This document shows positions 25,561 through 36,199 of a stretch of DNA of 64,000 nucleotides, piece by piece. How positions within the stretch are numbered: position 1 is the stretch's first letter; every line of letters begins with the position of its first letter. The DNA is from Bidens hawaiensis (taxonomy: Eukaryota > Streptophyta > Magnoliopsida > Asterales > Asteraceae), in contig JAIQDT010001113.1 in assembly GCA_021521415.1 (NCBI GenBank), positions 608,318 to 672,317 of the forward strand, written 5' to 3'. The position numbers were made by a program, and so were the translations under genes. The notes under the pieces were generated by a model. It made no database searches. It was not told where the DNA came from and worked only from the letters and a program-made list of their open reading frames with translations.

Positions 25561-26738
25561 AATCCCAAATCTTTCAAACTCAAGGTATCACAGTATATTT
25601 TATTAGATGATATGCTATACAGAAAATCTCTTGCAGGTCCATACTTGAGGTGCATCGAGGATCCTGAAATCCAAGGGGTACTCAAAGACTTTCACAAAGG
25701 TGATTGTGGTAATCACACTGGAGGTAGAGCTTGGTTTTCTAGAATTCTGAGAACAGGATATTTCTGGCCAACAATGAAGAGAGACGCCATGGAGTATTCA
25801 AAGAAGTGTGATGCTTGTCAAAGGAATGCAAACATCCTTCATCGACCAGCAGAACCTATGTATCCTATATCCTCATCACGGCCTTTCATGAAGTGGGGCA
25901 TTAATATCGTGAGTAAACTACCCAAGGCACCAGGAGGAAAGTATTTATGCTTGCAATGACTGATTACTTTTCAAAATGGATACAAGCAGAAGCTTTTGTT
26001 CAAGTACGCGAAAAAGAGGTGAAATCTTTCATTAAAAGAAATATTATTACTAGATTTGGTATCTCTTCAGAAATTATTTGTGACAATAGTTCCCAGTTTA
26101 TCGGGAAAAGAACCACTAACTTTTGTGACAGCTGGGGCATCAAGATGATTACCTCTACTCCAGTGCATTCTCAAGCTAATGGCCAAGCAGAGTCAAACAA
26201 CAAGATCATTATCAACAACTTGAAAAAGAAGCTAGGATCCAGAAAAGGAAAGTGGGTTGAAGAGCTACCTTATGTTCTTTGGGTTGACAGGACAACACCC
26301 AAGAATGTAACGGGCCAAACACCCTTTTCACTAGTGTTTGGATCAGAAGCAGTTATTCCTACAGAAATGGTGGTTCCTATAGCTAGGACAAGCATCCATG
26401 ATCATGAAGGAAATGAAGAAATCCTTCTTGAAGACTTGGATATTGTTGAAGAACTCAAAGACCTAGCCAAGATCAGAATGGCAACTTATCAACAAAGGGT
26501 AGCTGGAGCATACAACAAGAATATCAGGATCAGAAGATTTCAAGAAGGAGATTTAGTTCTGATAAAAGCCTTCCAAAACACAACCAATCCGGCTGATGGG
26601 AAGTTGGCACCCAAATGGGAAGGTCCTTATCTAATCGAATCGGAGGCAGGAAATGGGGCATATCACTTGCTCACTATGGAAGGCAACAGATTACCAAGAG
26701 CATGGAATGCTATCCACCTCAAGAAATACTTTTTCTGA
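25561..26738 (+). pseudogene. Tat integrase
   Basis: Joins element cDNA to the genome. The zinc-binding HHCC domain is at 25680-25830 (HKGDCGNHTGGRAWFSRILRTGYFWPTMKRDAMEYSKKCDACQR). A frameshift near 25950 separates it from the catalytic core in 25947-26738 (LAMTDYFSKWIQAEAF, IICDNSSQFIG, SQANGQAESNNKIIINNLKKKLG). The second aspartate (CDN) and the glutamate (AES) are present. The first aspartate of WGMDIVG is asparagine (MKWGINIVS). The C-terminal DNA-binding part reads RRFQEGDLVLIKAFQ, GKLAPKWEGPYLIESEAGNGAYHL and ends HLKKYFF at the TGA at 26738. Confidence 0.9.
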
Positions 26739-28100
26739 TCAGGATCAAGTATCCTCTGAGGATCAAGTATCCTTAAAGGATCAAGTATCCTAAATTTGGT
26801 AATATCTATCTGATCATTTATTCATTTTTATTTTTGCTTATTTAAGGATAACGTATTCTTAATTCTTGTGTTTTCCATGTTTTAAGTAACAATGCAGGAT
26901 GTTAGTAAGATATTCAATGATCAAGAGGTTGTCCACCTCTCCTTTATATTTAAGGTACTTTACTATTTTCCTTGGCCTAGCCGACGATTGGGTATGACCC
27001 CTAATGGTCATATCCCCTAAGGTTTAAAGGTTTTTACCTTTCTTATAAATTAGAGTTTCTACACTCTTGCATGAAGCGCACGCTATCCAACGTATAGTCC
27101 GGGGCATCGGGACCATACACGCTTAGTGGCTGACAATTTCATTGTCTTCGGCTATATGGAGGATCCTACGATTTATGGTAGACGTACCATACCACCGGTT
27201 TTTAATGTTTTCACGTTATCTTACGTTTGGGCTAAATCCCGGTTTGGGCAAGTCCCTAGTTAACATCCGTATCTGGGCTCGTCCCCAGTTTGGGCTCGTC
27301 TCTAGTTTTGGGCTTGTCCCCAGTTTCACGGGCTTGTCCCTAGTACAGGGATTGTCCCAGTTGCACGGGCTTGTCTCCAGTTTCATGGGATTGTCCCCAG
27401 TTTATTATTTGGGCTTGTCCCCTGCTTAACGGGTTTAATCCCACTTGACATTATGAGTTGTTTGCAACAGATTTTCTAAGTTCATTGTGAAGATCAAAAC
27501 TTTATGGATCCAAAATCCTTAAATTTCTCCTACAAGGATCGCCGAAGGTTCAATAGTTACGGTAACTTAGGTCTACTTAGACCTTGTGGTATGATTTCTA
27601 CTTTGAAATTCATATTGGTTTGGCTAGGATCCTTATATATCTTTTGGTTTAAAGATTTGACATCTTTCAATTATTTCAATTAGGATATTCTATCCTAAAA
27701 ATTTTTAGTTATTTTTCTAAGGATATTGTATCCAGAAATTTCTGTAATTACTTTTTCTTAAGGATATTCTATTTTTTACTCAGAATTATTCCTTAAAATC
27801 CTTAATGAGACTAAGGTTATATCAAACAAATTTTCAAAATAACAAGTAACAAAGCAAATAGTCAAAAGATTTAGATTATCATTAATATAAGTCACTTGGA
27901 CTTATCCAAAATCTTTAACACGGATTTCACCATACAAATGATGGACCATCTACCCGGGTTAAACAGGTGTTACTAATTGTTCTTAAGTGCAGGAAAATAA
28001 AAGTCAGAGGCACCAAAGGCTTCATCCCCACAAACAGAGGATCCAACCACCTTCGGTACCCCTGAAAATTGTCTTGAAGATCAGTGATCCTTAAACCCTA
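26739..28100 (+). other. Tat post-pol noncoding spacer rich in AGGAT/ATCCT words
   Basis: No coding evidence. It opens with three near-tandem ggatcaagtatcc units (26741-26795) and later holds aggatattctatcct, aaggatattgtatcc and aaggatattctat (27690-27775). A G/C-rich degenerate minisatellite at 27228-27440 is listed separately. Long noncoding DNA between pol and the 3' LTR is normal for Tat elements. Confidence 0.7.
27228..27440. repeat. Degenerate ~20-30-bp minisatellite (gggcttgtccccagttt)
   Basis: About nine variants of gggcttgtccccagttt run in the same direction with short variable linkers (tcac, ttgcac, tatt). Each copy has ggg and cccc arms facing each other, so each could form a small hairpin. 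The copies are too uneven for a clean period. Confidence 0.65.
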
Positions 28101-28204
28101 CTTACTATTGTTTATTACAAACCAAATTATCCTTAAATAGAAAAACATCAACACAAACAAAAAAGTGGGCTCGGGCCTTGTCTTTTATATCCTTCATCGC
28201 CCAC

Positions 28205-29808
28205 TTATGCTGCGTCTTCACCCTCTGCAGCGCCTTCTCCTTCACCGGTTTCAGCCACCTCCTTGACACCACTAGTCCCAGCCTCATTTTCCTCAGCCAT
28301 CTCCTCATCATCTTCGTCACCAAGAGCCTCCAGGGCAGACTTCCACTTTTTCACGTCACTGGTCGCCTTATCGAAAGCAGGGTCACCGGACTCCTTCACC
28401 ATCTTTATCCGTGCTTGGAACACCGACCTAGCGGCCCACATCTTAGCCTCGTCTATAGCCTGCTTCATCGCTTCTTGGTGCTGGGTCTCCACTAAGGATA
28501 GCTGATCCTCCAACTGTATTTTGTCTTTGGAAAGTTGGATCATGGCTTTGTCCTTGGCAACCACGGATTTCCCTAGTCCTGACAACTTCTCATTCATCTG
28601 ACTGACAACCTTTTCATAATGCTCTATGAAAGCATTCATAGCCTACAACCAACGAGAAGAATAAATTATGAGGATATTGGATCCTTAAAATCGATATTAC
28701 AGGATACAGGATACTTACATTGAGGACCATGTCATAGTGAGTTTCGGGATCAGAGGACCTCTTCCTCTTGGATGCAGCAGATTTGGCTCTGGTCGTTGCA
28801 GTCTTAGGCTCGGAACTAGTTGCTTCCTTCAAGGCTTCTTTCTTGATGTCCGGAGAGGTGACCATACAATCAATGTCTTCTAAGGAAAACTTGCTAGCTT
28901 ACTTCTGAGACATCTTAGTGCCTACAAAGGTTAAGTAAACAGATAAGTATTTATACTAATTCTATTTACCTTAAAATCTATAATAAACTTACTTGACATA
29001 CTGGAACCCGAGGAGATATCACAGAAAGCTTCAACAAAGCGGGCTTGAAAAGTTCTAACCTCGGTATCCAGTGAAAGGAACCGTTTTATTTTTCTTCTAT
29101 ACCAGGTAATTTACCCAAAAAAGCAAAGTTGTCCACTTCAAACAAAAAGAAGATTCAAAATTAAAATTATAGCATTAAGGATCCTACTATTTTCTAAGGA
29201 TCAAGGATCCTACCCTTTCTAACCCACTTTGAAGGAAGGTCAATTACCCCAGGTATGGAATCACGTTTTACAAATAAAAATTGGTTCCTCCAGAAGAGAT
29301 CGTTTAAAGTCACTTTCAAGATCGGATGGGGTTGTCGAGGCTTGGATTTCAAGATGAAGCGGGCAGGACCGTGGGTAGTAAGGGTGTACAGATGAGAAAG
29401 TTTTGGGAGACCGAAGTCGATCTTTTGTTCCTCGATGATTCTTTCTATAGTGCTGAGAACTCGCCACACCGTAGGCATAGCCTGAATATAGGATATGCCC
29501 GTGGAATCGAAAAATCTTTGGGTAAAGGCAGAGAATGGATAGCGATAACCGATCAAGAAAGGACAAGCGGGCATACAAAACCAGGTCTGAGAGTAAATGT
29601 CGCATCGGAGTCCGGCATCGTATGGACGGAAAACTGTTCTCGAAGGAAACAATGTTCGGAGTTCATCTATTTCGGGATATGTTAGCTTGTAGATTTCGAT
29701 AGAAGGGTTTGCTATCAAGTATTGTGGTTGCATCTCAGATAACCCAGATTTATCGGACGCTTGGTCGGAGTGACGCGAAGGGGAAGAAGACGACGAAACA
29801 GTAGACAT
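28205..29808 (-). pseudogene. Tat antisense accessory ORF with introns
   Basis: On the strand opposite gag-pol. Exon 1 (29808 down to about 29194) encodes MSTVSSSSSPSRHSDQ and a domain resembling the plant 'putative gypsy type transposon' family (KLTYPEIDELRTLFPSRTVFRP, YPFSAFTQRFFDSTGI). A later exon ends VRTFQARFVEAFCDISSGSSMS at 28993. GT-AG introns at 28922-28992 and 28643-28718 then join in frame to exons 28719-28921 and 28205-28642. The last exon is charged and coiled-coil-like (KVVSQMNEKLSGLGKSVVAK) with an acidic, alanine-rich tail ending GEDAA. One TAA interrupts exon 3 just after MSQK. The first intron boundary is uncertain (a donor near 29200). Antisense ORFs at this place are known in Tat elements; their function is unknown. 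Confidence 0.8.
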
Positions 29809-30035
29809 TATTCAGAGACAAAGAAAATAAGAAAAGAAAGAGATGGATACCTGATGCGTCGCTTGGATATGTGATTATAAGAAAGATATAGGGTGGCATA
29901 TATAGGCGGTTATGATTATCTCAGGGGCCAAATGGTAAATATGACTGGCAAACCGTCCCATCATCCAGTTTCGCAGAAGTTTGAAATTCAAAATGACAGC
30001 TGTGTTCCATTATCACCCGCCATTTTGGGGGCAAT
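29809..30035 (+). other. Antisense ORF promoter side and Tat polypurine tract
   Basis: Lies between the antisense ORF start and the 3' LTR, so it should contain the antisense promoter; a minus-strand TATA-like box is not obvious. It ends with attttgggggcaat at about 30022-30035, a plausible plus-strand primer directly before the LTR TG. Confidence 0.6.
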
Positions 30036-30670
30036 TGTTAGGACTGGTATTTTCTCTACTGAGGATATATTATCCTTGAAGATATGTCTAGATTAGTTAT
30101 ACTCCCCAAGAGCTCCAGAACCATGTCAAAGATCAAGGATCCTCAGAGGTTAGTATTGTTAACAGTTGTTTCAAGTGTGTAGGTTAATGTTCAACAGAAG
30201 TAACGTCTATGTGTCTTGGTCCACCATAAATATCGCAACTTGGAAGCTACCAGCACGTGGTCAATGGACGTTGGAAGACTAGTGGGATAGTGGTGAATAG
30301 ATAGGACTTATTGTTGTACTTATTTTTTATATATATCGAGATAAGATCGATTAGATAACTCACCGTATTCACACACACTCAGAGCTGAACTCACTATTCT
30401 CTCTATACACATTAGCAATTCTTGTAACATCGATCTAATCTCCACAACCTTTTTAACCCATTTTTTGATATTAATAAACCGGTGATCAACGAGTTGTCAT
30501 CACCCGAGGTTTTTATCTTTTGATCTGAACAAGGTCAAAAGGTTTTTCCTCGCAACAAATCATTGTGTTCATTCCATTTTTGCTCATATAATTTTCATTG
30601 TTACCATTGCACTAGACCTCACATTGACATATTTGGATACATTATCCTTAACTGATTTTTATCCAAAACA
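30036..30670 (+). repeat. Tat 3' LTR
   Basis: The same length as the 5' LTR (635 bp), starting tgttaggactgg and ending atccaaaaca. The differences cluster early: tctagattagttatactcc here, tttggatcatttatccttcc in the 5' copy. gttgt follows at 30671-30675. Confidence 0.95.
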
Positions 30671-31584
30671 GTTGTTACAACTTACAACTGCCTTGTCTTT
30701 GATGGTATGTGAAAAAGATGGCCCACCCAAGTAACCCTCTTCTCCCCCCTCCCCACGCCGTGGCCAGATATCCAAGAGTTGCTTCCGTGTCGTTCTCGTG
30801 CCCTTTTCGCGGCTGTGTGTCATGGTGGTTGGGGTACAGTTCGCTTATGTGGCAAGCTATCCATACCATGCATGGTAATACATGGTCTTAGAACATTCAT
30901 ATTCAATCCATCAAATTATGTGAGTGAAGTTTTAAAATGTAGGGAGTGGTTTAAGGTGTTTTGATGAGGGAGAGAGAAATGCAGTGATTTTTCTGTATAT
31001 TTGAACAATTACTGTTCACACCCTATAATTTTTTTAATATATTTTAAAAGTTGTTGTGAGTGAAATAAAGAGAAATTGTATGAATAAGGTATCAATAATA
31101 TTATTTATTAAAAAGGAGTGAGAAAATGTAGTGATTTCTAGTGTAATTTTAAATTTGATGATAGATGATAGGATGAGAACTTTTTAACATAGAAGACTTT
31201 TTCATTATCAATCCATCCCTTAAATATTTTTGAGAGAGTTTTGTAAATTATGATATAGGGTTTTGAGTGGTTGTGAGTAAATAAGAGAGAAACGTTAGTA
31301 TTTTTTTATAAATTTAGAAATTTTTTTACCCCTATTTATTATTTTTATTTGTTGAATTGGTTGCGAGTAGATAAGATAAAAAAACTTTAATGATAAAGGT
31401 ACAAAAAAGTATTAATTAATTGAGCATGAAAGAGAAATATAATGATTGTTAGTATAATTATAGAGATAAAGACTGGGGACGGGTTGGAAATGATATAAGG
31501 GTGGTTTAACAGAGGATTAATAATTCAAAAACACTAAGTATATGAATTAGTTGAAATACAGAAGAAGAGTAAAAATAGAGAAAT
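30671..31584. other. AT-rich spacer with diverged internal repeats, no gene seen
   Basis: The first ~230 bp are less AT-rich and contain only short ORFs I cannot assign. After about 30900 the sequence becomes very AT-rich. A phrase like gtgagtNaataagagagaaa recurs near 30960, 31057, 31275 and 31365, which suggests an old short repeat or MITE remnants. No boundaries could be set. Confidence 0.4.
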
Positions 31585-32445
31585 TCCAAAAATAGCCTAT
31601 TAATGGTGGGTGATTCTAAATTTGTCCTATCAAAATCATTTTTACAAATTTGTCCCTCTTTTAATGCATCGACGACGATGTATTAGGTAGTCCCGCCGAC
31701 GAGTTAGTTAACACATAGTCAATGATGCGTTATGCCTCCAAACAAATTGTCAACGATATGTTAGGCCTCCAAACATATAGTTAAAGATGTGTTAGGCATA
31801 ATAAAACTTGGTCAAAGATATGTTAACTTCTTCTTTGTTTTTTAATATTTTAATATCATAACTAATTTTATTTATATTTTGTTTTGTTTTAAAAATTTTA
31901 ATATATAAAGTTATATATAATTTTGAATATACCTTTTAGACGTGTTTTTTTTATCTATGGACCGACATAAATTTTACTCAAAACTAAGCCGTGTTAAATT
32001 AATATCGAAATGTTTAATAAAATTTGACCCAACATGGTTTAAAAATAAATTATGTCAACATGTAGATAAAAAAACATGTCTCGGCGGTATATTCAAAATT
32101 GTATAAAACTTTCTATATTAAAAGTTATAAAAGAAAACAAAATATTAATATAATTAGTTATGATATTATAATAATTAAAAATAAAAAGGAGGCTAACACA
32201 TCTTTGACCATGTGTTTGGATTCTTAACACATCTTTGACTGTGTGGTTTGAGGTCTAACACTTCGTTGACTACATGTTTTGATCGTTGACTATGGTTTAG
32301 CTAACTTGTCGACATGACTACCTAAAACATCGTCGGCAATGCGTTAAAAGATGGACAAATCTGAAAAAAAAACGACTTTGAGAAGACAAATTTGGAATAT
32401 CCTATCATTAATTGGCTATATTGAGAATTTTTCCTTAATAAAACC
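31585..32445. mobile_element. Foldback (long inverted repeat) element
   Basis: The left arm (about 31585-31990) and right arm (about 32040-32445) are imperfect inverted copies over ~400 bp. Left gcctattaatgg, caaatttgtcc, acgatgtattaggtagtc and atatataattttgaatatacc each have a complement on the right. The loop is only about 50 bp. Near the arm ends a ~30-bp phrase (taacacatctttgaccatgtgtttgga) is repeated three to four times. There is no ORF. This fits a foldback or Mutator-like MITE. I could not define the terminal bases or the target duplication. Confidence 0.75.
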
Positions 32446-32897
32446 CTGACTCAACAAAAGTAATAATTATAAGACTTCTTTTTTAATAATTTAGATATTA
32501 TTTTAGATTTTGGTTGTATAAATTATTTTAATTAAGCTTTATGATGATTACTTTGACTAAAATTAGTATTTTGGTGAAGGTATTTGGTTTCATTTTTTTT
32601 CTTAGTTATTAGGTCAGATATTGTCGGTTACTTTGCCCGAGTATAATGTGTAGGCCAACTAACAATAATAGTATAGCCCATAAATAAAGGGTCCTGTTAG
32701 AGACACCTAAGAGGAATTAGAAACACCCATTCTATCCGCGATGGAAAGAGCTATATGTTGTGGATATGGTGTTTTTGTCGTATGGTGCCTTATACCCTAT
32801 CCGCCGCGGATAAGGCTATCTGTGGCAGATAAGGAACCCGAAAACCTACGACTATGAAATCAATCAAACCTCGTACCCTATCCGTCGCGGATAAGAC
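32446..32897. other. Spacer with TATCCGC-type palindromes next to the Copia LTR
   Basis: AT-rich to about 32720. At 32730-32897 it carries several copies of a palindromic word: ctatccgcgatgg, ccctatccgccgcggataag (TATCCGC-c-GCGGATA), ctatctgtggcagataag and ccctatccgtcgcggataag. It may be the edge of another, unrecognised element. No gene is seen. Confidence 0.5.
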
Positions 32898-33271
32898 TGT
32901 AATAGCATATTGTCTAATGATAGGTCTTGTAGTGTTAATGGGCTAAATATGTGATATTAGTATGTTAAGGGGCTGAAATGTCATTTTTAGAAATAAGAAT
33001 TATACGTGGCGTATAAGTCTTATATGCAAACAATTATATGACCATAGGGGAGGTGTATATATAGACTTAACATGTCATATTTTGTAATAGTTTTTGAAAT
33101 TAATATAAGAGAGATCATCATTTGTACTTTTAATATGAATATAATGATCATTACTAGAGTTAATATGTGGTCAGTTCCTTTATTATATGTTTTCGTCATA
33201 TGATATAGTATAGTAAACGCAAAGTTATCGATCTTTATCATGTCGTATTATGATCGGGCACGAGGCCTTCA
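32898..33271 (+). repeat. Copia 5' LTR (374 bp), partner missing
   Basis: Bounded by TGTAATAG at 32898 and CTTCA at 33271, two bases before the primer site. It holds TTATACG-tgg-CGTATAA (33000-33016) and a TATA run (33056-33063). The start is inferred from TG plus the expected promoter distance, since no second LTR is in the window to compare. Confidence 0.65.
33000..33063 (+). promoter_or_regulatory. Copia LTR palindrome and TATA box
   Basis: TTATACG at 33000-33006 and CGTATAA at 33010-33016 form a perfect inverted repeat with a 3-bp spacer. The tatatata box lies at 33056-33063, about 40 bp downstream. The same word recurs many times in the leader after the primer site. Confidence 0.6.
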
Positions 33272-33273
33272 AG

Positions 33274-33285
33274 TGGTATCAGAGC
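33274..33285 (+). other. Primer binding site, initiator-Met tRNA type
   Basis: tggtatcagagc complements the 3' end of plant initiator methionine tRNA and lies two bases after the LTR. This is the standard Copia minus-strand primer site. Confidence 0.9.
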
Positions 33286-33521
33286 GTATGGCTCGTGTTT
33301 ACTACTGAGTTGAACTCATTTACTTGTAGATTTGAATATTTTAAAGTCAAAGTTTTATCAAGATCATTAATTCTTCAATTACACATGTGTTTATGGATCA
33401 ATTTCAAATTCATTTTAGAGAATGGTTCGCAATCATGTGCTGATCACTTCTACAAGAATGAATTCATCAAATTCAAGTTGATAATCTAGTTCAGATCATA
33501 TTTATGGTTACAGGTTGTTGC

Positions 33522-33745
33522 AGCGTATAAGTCTGATTCACCGTATTAACCTTGTCTCACCGTATAAGTTGTTTTCACCGTATAAGTATCTGTTGGTTTA
33601 TACGACGTATAAGGGTTTCCGTATATGTGTGTTATCCGCTGATATTCTTTGTATAAATGCTAATGAGGGTTATACGGCGTATAAGTGTATAAGTTACACG
33701 CTGAAAAAACTTATACGCTGGTTTAACATATACGCCGGTTAAAGA
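33522..33745 (+). repeat. Leader cluster of CGTATAAG / CTTATACG words
   Basis: About nine copies or near-copies lie within ~220 bp: gcgtataagtc, ccgtattaac, ccgtataagttg, ccgtataagtatc, gacgtataaggg, ccgtatatg, ttatacggcgtataag, acttatacgctgg and atatacgccgg. Several are adjacent in opposite directions and could pair. They lie between the primer site and gag. Confidence 0.85.
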
Positions 33746-33790
33746 TGTTTTCTTGATTTTCATGCAACGATAGAAGAATTTAATGCTTTC

Positions 33791-36199
33791 GTGACACACC
33801 CGTTGCCAATACTTCAAAATATTAATTTGGAGAATGAAATGGGAACGTCTACTAAGCCTCCAAAGCTTTTAAGGATGGAAGATTATCCAAGTTGGGCTGA
33901 TAAGTTCGAGAACTATGTTCAAGCTGTGAATTATGATGCTTGGGAAGTGGTTGAGGCGGAATACATTATTCCATGTAACGAGAATGGTACTAGTCACCGG
34001 CTATCTCAAATTCCTGAGGGTGAAAAATCAAGATTTCTTCGTGAAATGAAGATGATTAATTTGTTTCAACAATCTATGAAGTCCGAGATTTTCCAATTGT
34101 TACAACACAATGGATCATATCACTCAATCTGGGAAGCGTTGCTTAATAAAGACTTAGAAATCCTGACATGAGAACATCTAAAATGGCTCCATTGAAGAAA
34201 GAGTTTGACATATTTACCATGGTCAAAGGTGAATCTATGCCTCAGTTGATTGAGAGATACTGTCATCTTGTGAATGAGATGAAGAGATTGGGAATTGATA
34301 AGGAAGAGTTTTAATATATTGACAAGCTTGCTGATTCTTTATCTGATGAATGGGAGACCTTTATTATGATACAACAGTCAAACCCTATTTCTTACGCTAG
34401 ATTGACTCTAGTTTGATTTATTGAAAAATTGGAAGCACACGAACTTGAAATCCGCAAGAAGCAGAAAATGAAGTATATTTCGATAACTCAAGATATCGGG
34501 TTATACTTTAATTCATCACAATCTGTGATTGCTCCTAGCCCGAAAATTCAAACTGCTTTGTCACTAATAGTACTGGTGGTAGTTCTCAATCAACTCAATA
34601 TCAACCACCTAACATATCACACTACACAAGCACTTACACTAGAACCAGTTCAACCAACTCTGCTCCTGATCAATCCTCAAAACCCGCAAGTCCATCATCC
34701 GATGTTATGCAATGCAATGTATATGTTAACATCAAGAACTACAATGGACTGTCGAAAATGTTCAAGAACATATGGATTTTCTAGGATCCTTCCTCGAGTC
34801 ATATGAATGTTTAATTGCTGGGAGAACTGGAAACTACCACATAACAAATGAAGATTATGATCAAATCGATCCTGAAGAAATGGAGATGTTGATAATCGTT
34901 GGTGTATGGCTAGTGTTTTCCGAAGAGCCCTAGAGAAATTACTAGTAAGAACTGCCTTGATGGAACTACTTCAAAACTTGGATTTGAAAAGTCAAAGATC
35001 CGATGTTTTCGATGCAAAGTGAAATGTCACTTCAAGTGGGAATGTACGAACCCAGAAGTTGGAGATTCTAGTCCTAATCATTTTGGTAGGGACTACAATA
35101 GACAAGCCATCTATCATCAAAGTTCTCATGCACCAGCTAAACCATCAAAGATGAACGAAGCCTCGTCATCAAAAGCTTGTCATACGCAACTGGATGGGGG
35201 TTTCAACTGGAATTCTATTGTTCACCGAGCAAATGTTGCTAAGGTAATATGTGAGGATTAACAAGGAGAACATGTATACGAAAGTGAAGTTGTGGATGCC
35301 AAGGAGGATGTTACTGTAAAGGATGAGATCAAAGCAACTGATACTGAAAAGACTGAATGTGATGATCAACAAGAGAACAACACTAATGAGATGACAAGTG
35401 ATCCTGAGAGGACATAATCTTCTAAGTGTTTTGATTCAATTCTAAATGAATTCTTTAAATCATTGTTGCCACCTGATGTGTTTGAAAGTTTTGCAGGTTG
35501 GTTTAATGGCGAGGAAGTGCCTCATGGAAAGATTGACTTTGGAATTGATGATGAAGAAGATGAGATTGTTGCAACTGATGAAGTTCATGTAGCTGCAAAT
35601 ATTAAAGAAATAAGGGATGAAACTGTGCCAACTGAAGGTGTTCCAGTGACAGTTGATGAAGTGAGTATTGAAGATGTTGAAGAAAAGTCCATTCATCATG
35701 CCGTCGCTGAGCAGGTAACATTTTCTACTTAAAAGGTTTGTGAGTCGTGTATTGTAAAATATTTATAATTGATTCATTAAAACTGACTACAATAATGTGT
35801 TTCTCGATTATAAAAGTATTAATGAAGAACATGACAAGATTCAAAAATGTGAGAAAAACTTGTGCGTGAAAATCCTAGAAGATGAGAAAACAATTTCTAT
35901 GTTAACACACACAGTTAAGGATACAGATTGCTATTAATAGGCATGTTGAAGAGAAAGCGGAACTTAAAAAGGAATTTCAATTGATTAAAATTGAAACTAA
36001 AAGAGTTAGCACTAAACTTAAAAGCTATTCCGCCTCATCATATGTCCTTGATCACATTGTTTCAAAGCAATTTGTTGATATCTCAAGGGACAAAAAGGAT
36101 GATTTGAAGTATCATGTTGTACCGCTACCTACTTGGAGCTTGATATGTTGTAAAACATACATGTTTTCCGCACCTTTTATCATCTTTTTAATTGCTTAA
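33791..36199 (+). pseudogene. gag: Copia gag, broken
   Basis: Capsid protein of the element. The N-terminal part is open at 33791-34171 (PPKLLRMEDYPSWADKFENYVQ, a Copia UBN2-type Gag start). Stops or frameshifts occur near 34171, 34313 and 34416, between recognisable pieces such as FDIFTMVKGESMPQLIERYCHLVNEM. A zinc knuckle of the CCHC type (CFRCKVKCHFKWEC) lies at about 35006-35047. An acidic stretch at 35463-35732 and KLKSYSASSYVLDHIV near 36015-36060 mark the C-terminal part. Coding trace ends by 36199. No intact reading frame remains. Confidence 0.8.

Larger units (their letters stand above)
20006..30670 (+). mobile_element. Ty3/Gypsy Tat-lineage LTR retrotransposon, full length but decayed
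   Basis: The LTRs at 20006-20640 and 30036-30670 are both 635 bp, start TGTTA and end aaaaca, and are flanked by the identical 5-bp duplication gttgt. Between them lie gag, protease, RT, RNase H and integrase on the plus strand, then a long spacer and a minus-strand multi-exon ORF before the polypurine tract. The tggctcccaccgtgggg primer site, the two RNase H-like segments and the antisense ORF are known traits of the Tat lineage (non-chromovirus Gypsy). Several stops and frameshifts make it inactive. The LTRs look roughly 95% identical by eye, so the insertion is fairly recent. AGGATCC-type words are unusually common throughout. Confidence 0.93.

Noticed and set aside
29326..29685. 119-codon plus-strand ORF inside the Tat 3' region
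   Set aside because: It is the reverse strand of the better supported antisense exon (29194-29808), which has family-like sequence and spliced continuation.
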